A stretch of DNA of 64,000 nt from Rhyacophila brunnea. Taxonomy: Eukaryota; Arthropoda; Insecta; Trichoptera; Rhyacophilidae. This document shows positions 60,801-63,135 of the stretch, piece by piece. The position numbers and the translations under genes were made by a program. The stretch is taken from positions 1 to 64,000 of the forward strand of contig JAGYXB010001324.1 in the NCBI GenBank assembly GCA_022495005.1, in the 5' to 3' direction. The notes beneath the pieces were generated by a model. That model searched no databases, had not been told where the DNA came from, and saw only the letters and a list, made by a program, of their open reading frames with translations. How positions within the stretch are numbered: position 1 is the stretch's first letter; the number at the start of each line of letters is the position of its first letter.

Positions 60801-62293
60801 AAAGTGAGGTACAAGTAGCGCTACATCCAGTTTTATTTTGCCTATATTTATTACATTTGAGAGTTTATCGGCTGAAACAAATTGCCATTTGGTTCTAATT
60901 TCGACATAGAATACAACGGAAAAAATACTCTCACGTTAAAACAAATAATTGAAGCATAATTCCCGCAAATATCGAATTGTGGACCTATCGCTTTTTGTAA
61001 TTAGACGCCTCAAATATTTTTTGGAATTTATCCAATTGGATCTTCATCAACGGCAATGTGGCATCTTATTCAGATGGTAATTCCAAGTTTTTTTGGCAAT
61101 CCGCTATACCTATCCGGTGGCGAAGGGTGGAGGTGGGCTGTTAGGATCCGCCATAGATAGTGCACATTTAACTTTGTCAGTCATACGTATTTGTTTTCAT
61201 TGAAATAAGACTGCAATTTACAGATAGTGTTTGATAGTTTTTAAAACCAAGCCATAATAGATAATAAAAAAAATCTCGTATATCTATAAAATATTTAAAA
61301 TTATGCCATTAAACCATACACAATTTTAAATATTTTGTAGATTGAAGAATATTTTTTATTGATTGTGGTGTGGTTCAGGCAGGGCTTCATGAATTTTAAT
61401 AAACTAACTAACACCATCCGTAAGATTGTGTATTCTTAATTCAACGAAAACAAATAAGTATGACTGAAAAAGTGTGCACTATTTTTGTCGAATCGCCCAT
61501 TGTACAACTAAACTACTATGGTTTGGTTAAGGCAGGGTTTATTTTATATTTAAAAACTTACCAACACTATCTGCATTTTGTAGTCTTAGTTAAATGTGCA
61601 ACTGACAGAGCTTAGTGTGCATTTTTTATGTTGGATCTTCACAGCCTACTTCTACCCTTCGCCACGGCTGATAGCTCTATGGGTTGGTAAATTCTTCGGA
61701 ACGTATTTCATATTTAGAGTGAAGAGTTATTACTTTCTACAAATATTTTACTAATTGGAACTTCATCAACGATAATATGGCACCTTATTCAAAAGGTTTG
61801 TCTGTGATCCACTATGATGAACGTCTTGTCGGTCACATCCACATGCATATTATACTCGCACCAACTGACTATTGCATTGTGTGACAACCCAACATCACAC
61901 GATATTGGCCTGAACACCCAACCAAATTGGACCATCATAATATTACCTAATAGATCAACTTCATTATATCCATAGGTCTCGATTTATCAATTGATTGTGT
62001 TAATAAAATGAATTGAATTATCATTAGGATTATTTTATCTTAACGGGTTTATTTTTGACAAGTCTTATTCTTATTTGCAGAGATGTGTAAGCCCTTGAAA
62101 TCATTGACAGTCAATTATGAATGTACGGTGCCCTCTGATAGTGGAAAGTATATCAATTGCTCTACGGCGCTGCCTTCTGGATCAACGGCTACTCCATACT
62201 GTCCCAGAGGTTATTATGCAATCAACAGATACTACAGTAACATAACCTGCGTCCATGATCGTTGGGTGGGTGCCATGCCAAGGTGCGAAGCAG
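15778..62293 (+). CDS. Modular serine protease-like gene (14 exons, 3' incomplete)
   Basis: Secreted S1A serine protease with sushi/CCP-type modules, resembling insect ModSP/HP14, the initiating proteases of Toll and melanization cascades, and Limulus factor C. Exons: 15778-15835, 16197-16275, 22090-22292, 22622-22831, 28604-28780, 33042-33175, 34579-34758, 37373-37532, 41479-41677, 43539-43741, 50167-50218, 58241-58443, 60175-60390, 62081-62293. All junctions are GT-AG and every phase matches, giving 2287 nt (762 codons, still open). Residues: signal peptide about 1-28; CCP-A 46-113; module B 114-183; protease 184-466; CCP-A 467-534; linker 535-551; CCP-A 552-619; B 620-691; B 692-762. The triad is His245, Asp307, Ser409. 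The LDLa repeats typical of ModSP/HP14 are not seen. Modules after the catalytic domain are unusual; two tandem genes are the alternative. Exons are well supported; continuity past exon 9 is inferred from splice signals and phase. Confidence 0.8.
16197..16275 (+). CDS. Protease exon 2: rest of signal peptide and short N-terminal linker
   Basis: The acceptor is tttttcatag and the donor ACAG|GTGAG. Joined to exon 1 it completes the hydrophobic core (GLISVAFSA), with a likely signal-peptidase site after Ala-Phe-Ser-Ala. About 17 polar residues follow (KTSEDFVERSIQP...). It ends in phase 2, which exon 3 requires. Nothing here resembles an LDLa module, so the mature protein would begin almost directly with the sushi domain. 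Confidence 0.75.
16628..16850 (-). repeat. SINE-A, tRNA-derived
   Basis: Reads on the minus strand: gccacggtggccgcg-type A-box, B-box aggttcgaatcctggga, then a conserved body (acacatattgtttttcaatt, ggttgagcaagtgactga, catccgtttctcgt) and a tail with ctctgtggaggcccatat. It is the most complete minus-strand copy. A second head only is at 16862-16930. Confidence 0.8.
16862..16930 (-). repeat. SINE-A head fragment
   Basis: gggattcgaacccgtgactc and a gttagccctctcggtcatcg A-box, directly beside the preceding SINE. tRNA-like, but with no acceptor stem that would make it a functional tRNA. Confidence 0.55.
17242..17740. repeat. ccacgttttt-family repeat, copy 1
   Basis: Shares agctcgtattcttgtttgt, gcaatcgatttttaacta and gacatttgaaacttttagaa with 26325-26840 and 42595-43030. 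The ends ccacgttttt / aaaaacgtgg are inverted and flanked by TA, but homology runs on past the right end by about 35 bp, so the true border is unclear. Confidence 0.65.
18034..19003 (+). mobile_element. hAT element, non-autonomous, complete ends
   Basis: 970 bp. TIRs cagtgctccgcaacc and ggttgcggagcactg; exact 8-bp duplication tactaaag (18026-18033, 19004-19011). The internal frame 18158-18463 starts MQGQNKNILMYSDKLEEV, a remnant of a ZBED5/SCAN-like hAT transposase; catalytic parts are missing. The right half (about 18580-18910) contains part of the catggccccc MITE, shared with the copy at 4191. Confidence 0.88.
20189..20680 (+). repeat. SINE-A, split by a MITE
   Basis: Head gcccacggtggccgcacggc, B-box caggttcgaatcctgggtc, body as in 16628-16850. 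The tail is interrupted at ccatat (20393) by the element at 20394-20650 and resumes as atatgatcctatcaggatcg at 20651. Confidence 0.8.
20394..20650. mobile_element. 257-bp MITE inside the SINE-A tail
   Basis: TIRs of about 28 bp (cgtctctgttctggcagaa / ttctgccagaacagtgacg) flanked by a 4-bp atat duplication, visible because the SINE consensus at 16640-16655 gives the empty site. No ORF. Confidence 0.7.
20938..21160 (+). repeat. SINE-B, tRNA-derived
   Basis: tRNA-like head (gtggataattcgtgga; B-box aggtcgattcctgcc), then ttttttcaaaaag, then the family tail ttatgtatgttcaa, aatcttgtgaattattcg and aataaaaaaatag. The same head-to-tail order is seen at 32041-32200 (+), 43811-43965 (-) and 62477-62690 (-), with tails alone at 44400-44530 and 59380-59510. 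Confidence 0.65.
21670..22071. mobile_element. Element with cagtgttgcca / tggtaacactg ends
   Basis: 402 bp directly upstream of exon 3. The ends are inverted, and the inside has many copies of aattatagta(c/t)t. hAT-like ends, but no 8-bp duplication is visible, because the left side abuts another element. Confidence 0.5.
22090..22292 (+). CDS. Protease exon 3: sushi/CCP module A1
   Basis: 203 nt, entering in phase 2 and leaving in phase 1. Encodes a four-cysteine sushi (CCP) module: Gly-Gly-Cys-Val-Leu-Pro, an Asn-Gly-Thr-Tyr segment, LQLKCPSGYV, FSFCEE, a Trp (NDWFEE) and a final ATCQ. This order (C, NG-x-Y, C-x-x-GY, C, W, C) is the sushi signature. The acceptor is atttttcag and the donor A|GTAAGT. 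It has the same length and phases as exons 10 and 12, with which it aligns along its whole length. The role is probably protein-protein interaction or recognition. Confidence 0.9.
22380..22490 (-). mobile_element. LINE reverse-transcriptase fragment (RTE-like)
   Basis: The minus strand encodes TGVRQGYVLGPFLLIILID, the RT palm motif (GVRQGC.LSP.LF...ID). It is only about 100 bp long and has no flanking LINE sequence, so it is an old remnant within intron 3. Confidence 0.65.
22622..22831 (+). CDS. Protease exon 4: cysteine-rich CCP/wonton-like module B1
   Basis: 210 nt, a phase 1-1 symmetrical exon. Six cysteines are spaced as TCKPPKSL, FTC, SCDQ, TPKCRSGHH, IFCKNGHW and PSCKA, with the conserved LLPSGTTATP core and a Trp before the last Cys. 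It is homologous to exons 13 and 14 (SGSSAMATC and SGSTATPYC at the same place). The module sits between the sushi and the protease domain, the position of the wonton domain in the HP14/ModSP family. The acceptor is tatttttag and the donor GCAG|GTAAAA. Confidence 0.9.
23454..24233 (+). repeat. 5' LTR
   Basis: 780 bp, TG...CA termini; a partner of 25215-25994. Confidence 0.93.
24237..24254 (+). other. Primer-binding site
   Basis: TGGCGCCCAACGTGGGGC lies three bases after the 5' LTR. TGGCGCCC is the complement of a tRNA 3' end, resembling Lys-type primer sites. Confidence 0.85.
25215..25994 (+). repeat. 3' LTR
   Basis: 780 bp, differs from the 5' LTR at ten positions by eye; followed by the gtac duplication. 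Confidence 0.93.
26325..26840. repeat. ccacgttttt-family repeat, copy 2
   Basis: Collinear with 17242-17740: ctcagctcgtattcttgttt, gactagctagacatttgaaa, ggtggtcctagcaactaaat, and a matching right end aaaaacgtggta. Confidence 0.7.
27368..27775 (-). mobile_element. hAT MITE (catggccccc family), copy 2, reverse
   Basis: Starts catggctggggagggctgac and ends gatatgggggccatg. The internal aaaaaagtcgcctgcggcg and ctaagcggtaggtagggggc blocks are shared with the other copies. No matching flanking duplication, so one edge may be altered. Confidence 0.7.
28604..28780 (+). CDS. Protease exon 5: start of S1A catalytic domain
   Basis: 177 nt, phase 1-1. Encodes ECGKP, where the Cys probably pairs with the catalytic domain, then a short connector and the activation region TANVINGTNA. 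VING occupies the place of the mature IVGG terminus, so the scissile bond would follow Asn195, not Arg or Lys. EFPWHVAIY and WCGGTIIS follow, both typical S1A strands, and the exon ends just before the catalytic His. Cleavage after a non-basic residue fits a self-activating initiator protease such as ModSP or HP14. Confidence 0.92.
28880..29137. mobile_element. 258-bp MITE with 35-bp perfect inverted ends
   Basis: The left end cgcaccgtgagtgtaaaacc is repeated exactly inverted at 29103-29137; the match extends over about 35 bp. AT-rich inside, no ORF. Confidence 0.8.
29360..30130 (+). mobile_element. Degenerate hAT transposon with hATC dimerization remnant
   Basis: Ends caggtgtcggc and gtcgacccctg; flanking 8-bp duplication acctagac / acctagat (one mismatch). 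The inside encodes pieces of a transposase C-terminus: FGILTIVGST, then after a frameshift SEQTFSSMNLIKNKLRSR and ITDENLQSC, which is the hATC motif. Stops and frameshifts make it inactive. Confidence 0.85.
31655..32045 (-). repeat. Coding-derived repeat of unknown family, copy 1
   Basis: The minus-strand open frame (130 aa) contains VHLRVIGSCRIHKWLLNT and KANIGCPRLCHQFLSAT. The + strand at 54980-55215 encodes VYIRFVASCPRIHKWLSNT and RAKIGCPR.FHQFMSAT in the same order. Conservation at protein level between two otherwise decayed copies points to a former mobile-element protein; I do not recognise the family. Confidence 0.5.
32041..32200 (+). repeat. SINE-B, tRNA-derived, copy 2
   Basis: gcggttcagtggttacaggt head with B-box ggttcaagtcccgt, then ttttttcaaaaaatattttt and a ttgtgtatgttcaatatt tail. 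Confidence 0.65.
32335..32715 (+). repeat. Interspersed repeat shared with 15493-15705
   Basis: Longer than the other copy: it begins with gcagttcgccgtatcacact and includes tctaaataaaacacggttct, also seen near 4140-4165, and gattatttgttaggtta, the empty site of the 14883 MITE. No coding content recognised. Confidence 0.6.
33042..33175 (+). CDS. Protease exon 6: catalytic histidine
   Basis: 134 nt. The acceptor is a poly-T tract plus tag. With exon 5 it recreates SAAHC; the catalytic base is His245. A VGKVYSDF strand and an acidic loop (HPEETMDP) follow. The end is set at 33175, GGA|GTAGCT, because the frame meets a stop at 33188-33190 and this is the only nearby GT giving the phase 0 needed by exon 7. 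The donor is weak, so the end may be a few codons off. Confidence 0.85.
33248..33750 (+). mobile_element. aggcgtc TIR element, copy 1
   Basis: The ends aggcgtctaattccaaaaag and tttttgtaattagacgcct are inverted; 503 bp. Copy 2 (60469-61010) is collinear in the same orientation. No transposase. No convincing target duplication, so the superfamily is unassigned. Confidence 0.8.
34030..34135 (-). mobile_element. LINE reverse-transcriptase fragment
   Basis: The minus strand encodes FNACVLPVVLYGCEMWYLTK, the conserved thumb-side motif (VLPVLLYGCETW) of RTE/CR1-type reverse transcriptases. Confidence 0.7.
34190..34530 (+). mobile_element. hAT MITE (catggccccc family), copy 3
   Basis: 341 bp, ends catggcccccacatcctg and ttatgggagccatg; flanking attataat / attatatt (7 of 8). 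It ends 48 bp before exon 7, so it sits next to the branch-point region of that intron. Confidence 0.85.
34579..34758 (+). CDS. Protease exon 7: catalytic aspartate
   Basis: 180 nt, phase 0-0. The acceptor is ttgtttcag and the donor AAGG|GTTTGT. Encodes KQIEIPSDYEG, then YSHDLALLVME (Asp307 is the catalytic Asp in the S1A D-[IL]-A-L motif) and IMPICLNL, whose Cys normally bridges to the connector Cys. An acidic surface loop (DRDFDEDQ) follows. Confidence 0.93.
34985..35395 (-). repeat. Interspersed repeat, copy 2 (inverse of 12826-13200)
   Basis: Reverse-complement blocks include tgcgtccatttaatgtta, tagtcatctttact, cgatttaagaatattttcat and atttgccgtttcactgaagt. Confidence 0.6.
35621..35808 (+). 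mobile_element. hAT MITE (catggccccc family), copy 4, 188 bp
   Basis: Ends catggccctcatatcc and ttatgggggccatg; exact 8-bp duplication ctggtaag on both sides. Internally deleted relative to copies 1 and 3. Confidence 0.9.
36061..36770 (+). repeat. SINE-A interrupted by a LINE
   Basis: Head with gcggttgaagcatcggccta and gtcgtgggtcctaggttt at 36069-36111, then the LINE fragment, then tcgaatactgggtctggcaa and the SINE body from 36573. The break falls inside the B-box. Confidence 0.75.
36113..36570 (-). mobile_element. LINE 3' fragment (same family as 5581-6650)
   Basis: Minus orientation: 3'UTR (acatattgtggacattacaa) then the end of the RT frame (asiatic blocks gcaatttcgttgaacatag, gccctcccaattggcattac). 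5'-truncated just after the frame region corresponding to SRLIQGIN-type sequence. Inserted into the SINE-A B-box. Confidence 0.8.
37373..37532 (+). CDS. Protease exon 8: S1A core strand
   Basis: 160 nt, phase 0-1. The acceptor is gacttccccag and the donor ACTG|GTAAAT. Encodes VAGFGLVQVNGE (the Gly-[WF]-Gly strand of S1A proteases), LKTAVMPIISKSQC and ITWDKLCAGYLTG, where LCAG is the usual motif ahead of the active-site serine. The C-terminal cysteines fit the standard S1A disulfides. Confidence 0.93.
37687..38262 (+). repeat. Single-arm copy of the 10508-11780 repeat, with a 25-bp hairpin at its edge
   Basis: 37795-38262 matches the right arm (tggctacggccgtatgttgt, taataattattataaagcaa, ctatattctaaaacattaga). 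At 37687-37746 gtgtttgaacatgtacc pairs with ggtacatgttcaaacac around a poly-A loop, and cgcgttaacatgat continues into the spacer-like sequence. Confidence 0.75.
38384..39035 (-). mobile_element. LINE 3' fragment, second copy, with nested MITE
   Basis: Same family as 5581-6650, minus orientation. The 3'UTR starts at 38384 (tcaattcaattcaatttatt), and the frame end is at 38882-39030 (caacacccgaagcaattt). It is split by the MITE at 38563-38800. Confidence 0.75.
38563..38800. mobile_element. 238-bp MITE with 33-bp inverted ends
   Basis: tatcgtggacgtacaggcag... is matched by ctgcctgtacgcccacgata at the right end; one mismatch in the first 20, and pairing continues through gaagtcactaactc. No ORF. 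Confidence 0.75.
39480..39955. repeat. Remnants of the cgaagggtggagg TIR family
   Basis: Repeated gtgcac..actta.ctatttgttttcattg and gataaattttagtatgcact blocks and an end piece cacccttcggcac near 39945 match 61116-61675. Confidence 0.55.
39955..40725 (-). mobile_element. RTE-like LINE 3' fragment, split by a MITE
   Basis: The minus strand encodes YACETWTLSKREIQKLRVA, HRGMERCMLGITRKDKK and KWRWAGHIARRSDNRW, with a catcatcatcatcat 3' end at 39961. The body resumes after the 40360-40601 insertion. The same domain is found on the + strand at 41810-42200. Confidence 0.8.
40360..40601. mobile_element. 242-bp MITE with 28-bp inverted ends
   Basis: tcgctagatttcaaaatcag (left) and ctgattttgaaatgtagcga (right), pairing further through ccaagtcca. 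Inserted in the RTE fragment, which shows its borders. Confidence 0.75.
41012..41085 (-). repeat. tRNA-like sequence, probably SINE head
   Basis: The minus strand has ggcgtaatggtaatgcg (A-box-like), a 5-bp anticodon stem ttcgg/ccgaa with loop ctgataa, and agttcgaatcc (B-box). The T-stem does not pair, so it is not called as a tRNA gene. Confidence 0.45.
41479..41677 (+). CDS. Protease exon 9: catalytic serine and C-terminal helix
   Basis: 199 nt, entering phase 1 and leaving phase 2. Encodes GIGVCKGDSGGGLV (nucleophile Ser409), WYLTGIVST, KCSTNTYSTFTK and the final helix FIEDVMYK. The residue six before the Ser, chymotrypsin position 189, is Gly, so classical trypsin specificity is not expected. 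The donor is TACAA|GTATGT. Without splicing, translation would add about 12 codons and stop at 41715-41717, an alternative gene end. The phase-2 end matches exon 10 exactly. Confidence 0.93.
41810..42200 (+). mobile_element. RTE-like LINE 3' fragment, + strand
   Basis: Encodes MYACETWTLNVRDKQKLRVA, LGMEKCMLGIMRKDRKK and SRLEYAIRG before a stop. It ends with tccagcagtggacagaccct and gatgatgatatg, the usual 3' end of this LINE group. Confidence 0.8.
42595..43030. repeat. ccacgttttt-family repeat, copy 3
   Basis: Collinear with copies 1 and 2, with internal deletions around 42710 and 42840. Ends caacgttttt / aaaacgttg. Confidence 0.65.
43539..43741 (+). CDS. Exon 10: sushi/CCP module A2, after the catalytic domain
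   Basis: 203 nt, phase 2-1, the same as exons 3 and 12. The acceptor is ttattttag and the donor CGAAG|GTAACC. Encodes DGCSMPNNPPNGKFG, YLKCDKGF, NNVCDEF, DDWIRE and PTCE: four cysteines plus Trp in the sushi pattern. It lies 1.9 kb after the protease C-terminus and joins it in frame. No separate signal-peptide exon was recognised between 41718 and 43538, so a new gene starting here is less likely but not excluded. Confidence 0.88.
43811..43965 (-). repeat. SINE-B, minus strand
   Basis: tRNA-like head on the minus strand (gtctcgtagcataattggtt, B-box gggttcaaatcc), then a tttttccagtgggtatgtat body. Its tail sequence is seen again in + orientation at 44400-44530. Confidence 0.6.
44544..45123 (-). 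mobile_element. TA-flanked element, pogo/Tigger-like
   Basis: The ends cacccgatcctctttttgca and tgcaaaaagaggatcgggtg are perfect inverted repeats, flanked by TA, as in the Tc1/mariner/pogo superfamily. A minus-strand frame ends at 44747 with a Ser/Asp-rich tail (LNISSDDSDFSP), reminiscent of the acidic C-terminus of Tigger transposases. The DDE core is absent. Confidence 0.75.
46015..46382. mobile_element. pogo-like MITE with TA duplication
   Basis: Ends cagttgtacttggttattac and gtaataaccgagttcgactg, flanked by TA on each side. Subterminal ctcgttata and ctcg.tata motifs recur, a pattern common in pogo/Tigger ends. Confidence 0.8.
46440..46500 (-). repeat. SINE-A tail fragment
   Basis: tgtccgatcctaatgggttc and tatgggcctccacagagtgg match the tail of the copies at 16628 and 20189. 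Confidence 0.6.
47569..47710. repeat. Near-perfect 61-bp palindrome
   Basis: tatcctggatacagcggcaa at the left is inverted at the right, pairing for 61 bp with about three mismatches and a 20-bp loop. The inner part matches the repeat at 32490-32540 (gaaaatagccgatgtactgg), so it is probably two head-to-head ends of that element. Confidence 0.75.
49366..49990 (+). mobile_element. hAT MITE (cagtgacgtccc family), copy 3
   Basis: 625 bp, ends cagtgacgtccctagacaaa and cacgggatgtcactc; exact 8-bp duplication attggaat (49358-49365 and 49991-49998). Lies about 180 bp upstream of exon 11. Confidence 0.88.
50167..50218 (+). CDS. Exon 11: short linker exon
   Basis: 52 nt, phase 1-2. The acceptor is tatttttcag and the donor AAAAT|GTAAGTG. 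Encodes about 17 residues (VIPATQAPVSDLNTRVK) without cysteine: a Pro/Ala/Thr linker. Its phases are exactly what is needed to place one type-A exon after another. Support is splice-site quality and phase only, so it is less certain than the domain exons. Confidence 0.6.
50441..51679. mobile_element. Inverted-repeat element enclosing a telomere-like array
   Basis: The left end agggtgggaattaatcgcac and right end gtgcgaatatatattcccct are imperfect inverted repeats, with tatatta directly outside both. Inside the left end ttcacaaa/atcaca motifs recur; inside the right end the complement tttgtgaa recurs. A second inverted pair (gcgcagatgccgtt at 50905, acggcatctgcgg at 51318) sits closer in. No transposase seen. 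Borders are tentative. Confidence 0.5.
50949..51137. repeat. Interstitial (CCTAA)n / (TTAGG)n tract
   Basis: About 35 copies of CCTAA, mostly perfect in the middle (51050-51095) with variants (cctgac, cccaac, ccttat) at both ends. TTAGG is the insect telomere unit. Decay and flanking unique sequence show that this is internal, not a chromosome end. Confidence 0.9.
52146..52494. mobile_element. 349-bp TIR element
   Basis: gcgtcaattacattgagcta at the left is repeated inverted at 52458-52494, about 37 bp with one or two mismatches. A central palindrome gcccacacgccggcgtgt is present near 52332. No ORF believed. Confidence 0.75.
54980..55215 (+). repeat. Coding-derived repeat of unknown family, copy 2
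   Basis: Encodes ESTNEHLACRFT, VYIRFVASCPRIHKWLSNT and, after a stop and shift, MTHQIIRAKIGCPR and HQFMSATG. See copy 1 at 31655-32045. Confidence 0.5.
56716..57256. repeat. 15/16-bp minisatellite (ttcgggatttcggcc)
   Basis: About 35 tandem units, variants ttcgggatttcggcc, attcgggatttcagc and tttcgggatttcggcc. The 15-bp period keeps frames open, giving a repetitive 151-codon frame (56606-57061) reading RDFGLRDF and SGFRPSGFR. The 16-bp units shift it between frames, so it is not believed to be a gene. Confidence 0.9.
58241..58443 (+). CDS. Exon 12: sushi/CCP module A3
   Basis: 203 nt, phase 2-1. The acceptor is aaattccag and the donor GCGA|GTAAGT. Encodes EGCTIPNHPPYGIY, SLNCSAGYSS, INICDQN, NNWKSD and ETCA: the same four-Cys plus Trp sushi pattern. 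It is closest by eye to exon 10 in its N-terminal half (C-x-x-P-N-x-P-P-x-G). Confidence 0.9.
58532..59115. mobile_element. hAT element, tagggattgcaatacc ends
   Basis: 584 bp. TIRs tagggattgcaatacc and ggtatagcaatccccta-type (ggtatagcaatcccta), with further accggtatt repeats inside both ends. Flanking cctacaac / cccacaac (7 of 8). No transposase. Confidence 0.85.
59555..59790 (-). repeat. Repeat, inverted copy of 44085-44345
   Basis: Reverse complement shares taatattaaatgagcg/cgctcatttaatgtta, gtgtgt.gca and ataatgcgtg blocks. No coding content recognised. Confidence 0.5.
60175..60390 (+). CDS. Exon 13: module B2
   Basis: 216 nt, phase 1-1. The acceptor is tatttttccag and the donor TGAAA|GTAGGT. 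Encodes LCDPLESKTVKFNC, DCSEPVPSGSSAMATC, LHCKDGSWDKS and PNCIE. It has six cysteines in the same order as exon 4, with a slightly longer first loop (NPLSKQKDQIV). Confidence 0.9.
60469..61010 (+). mobile_element. aggcgtc TIR element, copy 2
   Basis: Collinear with 33248-33750; ends aggcgtccaattccaaaaag and tttttgtaattagacgcct; 542 bp, with a short insertion near 60690. Confidence 0.8.
61116..61675. mobile_element. cgaagggtggagg TIR element, fullest copy
   Basis: Left ggtggcgaagggtggaggtg and right ctacttctacccttcgccac are inverted; each is followed inward by gtgcac(a/t)tt.aa and gtttaattttta-type blocks. 560 bp, no transposase, target duplication not clear. Confidence 0.65.
62081..62293 (+). 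CDS. Exon 14: module B3, last exon visible
   Basis: 213 nt, phase 1-1. The acceptor is ttatttgcag and the donor GCAG|GTAATG. Encodes MCKPLKSLTVNYEC, NCSTALPSGSTATPYC, ITCVHDRW and MPRCEA. It resembles exon 4 more than exon 13 (CKPxKSLTV; MPxCxA at the end). In the first unit such an exon is followed in phase 1 by the protease start, so a second catalytic domain may follow beyond the window. Confidence 0.9.
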
Positions 62294-62476
62294 GTAATGT
62301 TGAAGATATAGCGACGTGATGGCTAAATTCGTATTTGCTAAGCGTATTTTTGGGGTTACTGCCAAAAGTTTGTAAGTCTTGAAATCATGTTATGAAGTGA
62401 ATTGGAATTTGAAAGATTGACATGCCCTCTAAAATGCGTTTTGTTACAGCCAAAAGCCTTGAAATGATGGTATAGG

Positions 62477-62690
62477 TATATTTTTTTTTTATTCAACGAA
62501 TAAGACACGAGATTTCAGAATGGAACATTATATATACCTACTGAATATACATAATTTGAAAACATCTCATGCATAATATACACACTAGAAAAAAATTGTT
62601 TCTGTAGAAAAAAATACGACTCCCGACGGGACTTGAACCTGTATCTGCTGGATTCGCGCCACTATGTCTTACCATTAAACTACAAACGCC
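62477..62690 (-). repeat. SINE-B, minus strand, most complete copy
   Basis: The minus strand reads a tRNA-like head (gtagtttaatggtaagacat A-box; caggttcaagtcccgtcggg B-box), body ttttttctagtgtgtatat and catgagatgttttcaaatta, and tail cttattcgttgaataaaaaa. Confidence 0.75.
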
Positions 62691-62999
62691 TTAGATAATC
62701 ACGACAATTTTAACTAGTAGTTGTTACATTAAATGTTTTTTTTTTTAATATTTTTTTCTAGTGTGTATATGCATGAGATGTTTTCTAATTATGTATCCTA
62801 TATAGATATATTTTATATTATATACACAATTATTGACTTACCTACTTTTGGCAGCAACCCCACGAATTTTGACAATTCTAAACAGGGCTCAATGTTGCAA
62901 CTCTCTTCTGCGCGCAAATGCTAGATATCAGGGATAACGTACCTTTTTGAGAAGTGGGTTAAATTTTATTCTATATTTTTTTAGTACTAGCTCGTGGGT

Positions 63000-63135
63000 C
63001 ACTGAGTTACATATCCATAATAGAAAATAGCGCCTCAGGCGACTTTTTATATCAGAGAAAATTTATGGTATGTTTATCTCGTCATTCCAGGCCTCCAGGC
63101 TAGAGCCCTGTCAGCCCCCCATTGTGGGAGCTATT
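63000..63135 (+). repeat. catggccccc MITE, right-end fragment
   Basis: aaaatagcgcctcaggcgac, tgtttatctcgtcat and agagccctgtcagcccccc match the right halves of the copies at 14385 and 34190. Confidence 0.7.

Larger units (their letters stand above)
60391..62080 (+). other. Intron 13
   Basis: Holds aggcgtc TIR element copy 2 (60469-61010) and the fullest cgaagggtggagg element (61116-61675). 61680-62080 has nothing recognisable. Confidence 0.7.

Noticed and set aside
43539..62293. Treating exons 10-14 as a separate gene
   Set aside because: Not excluded, but no start or signal-peptide exon was found before exon 10, and the phase-2 join to exon 9 is exact, so one model was kept.
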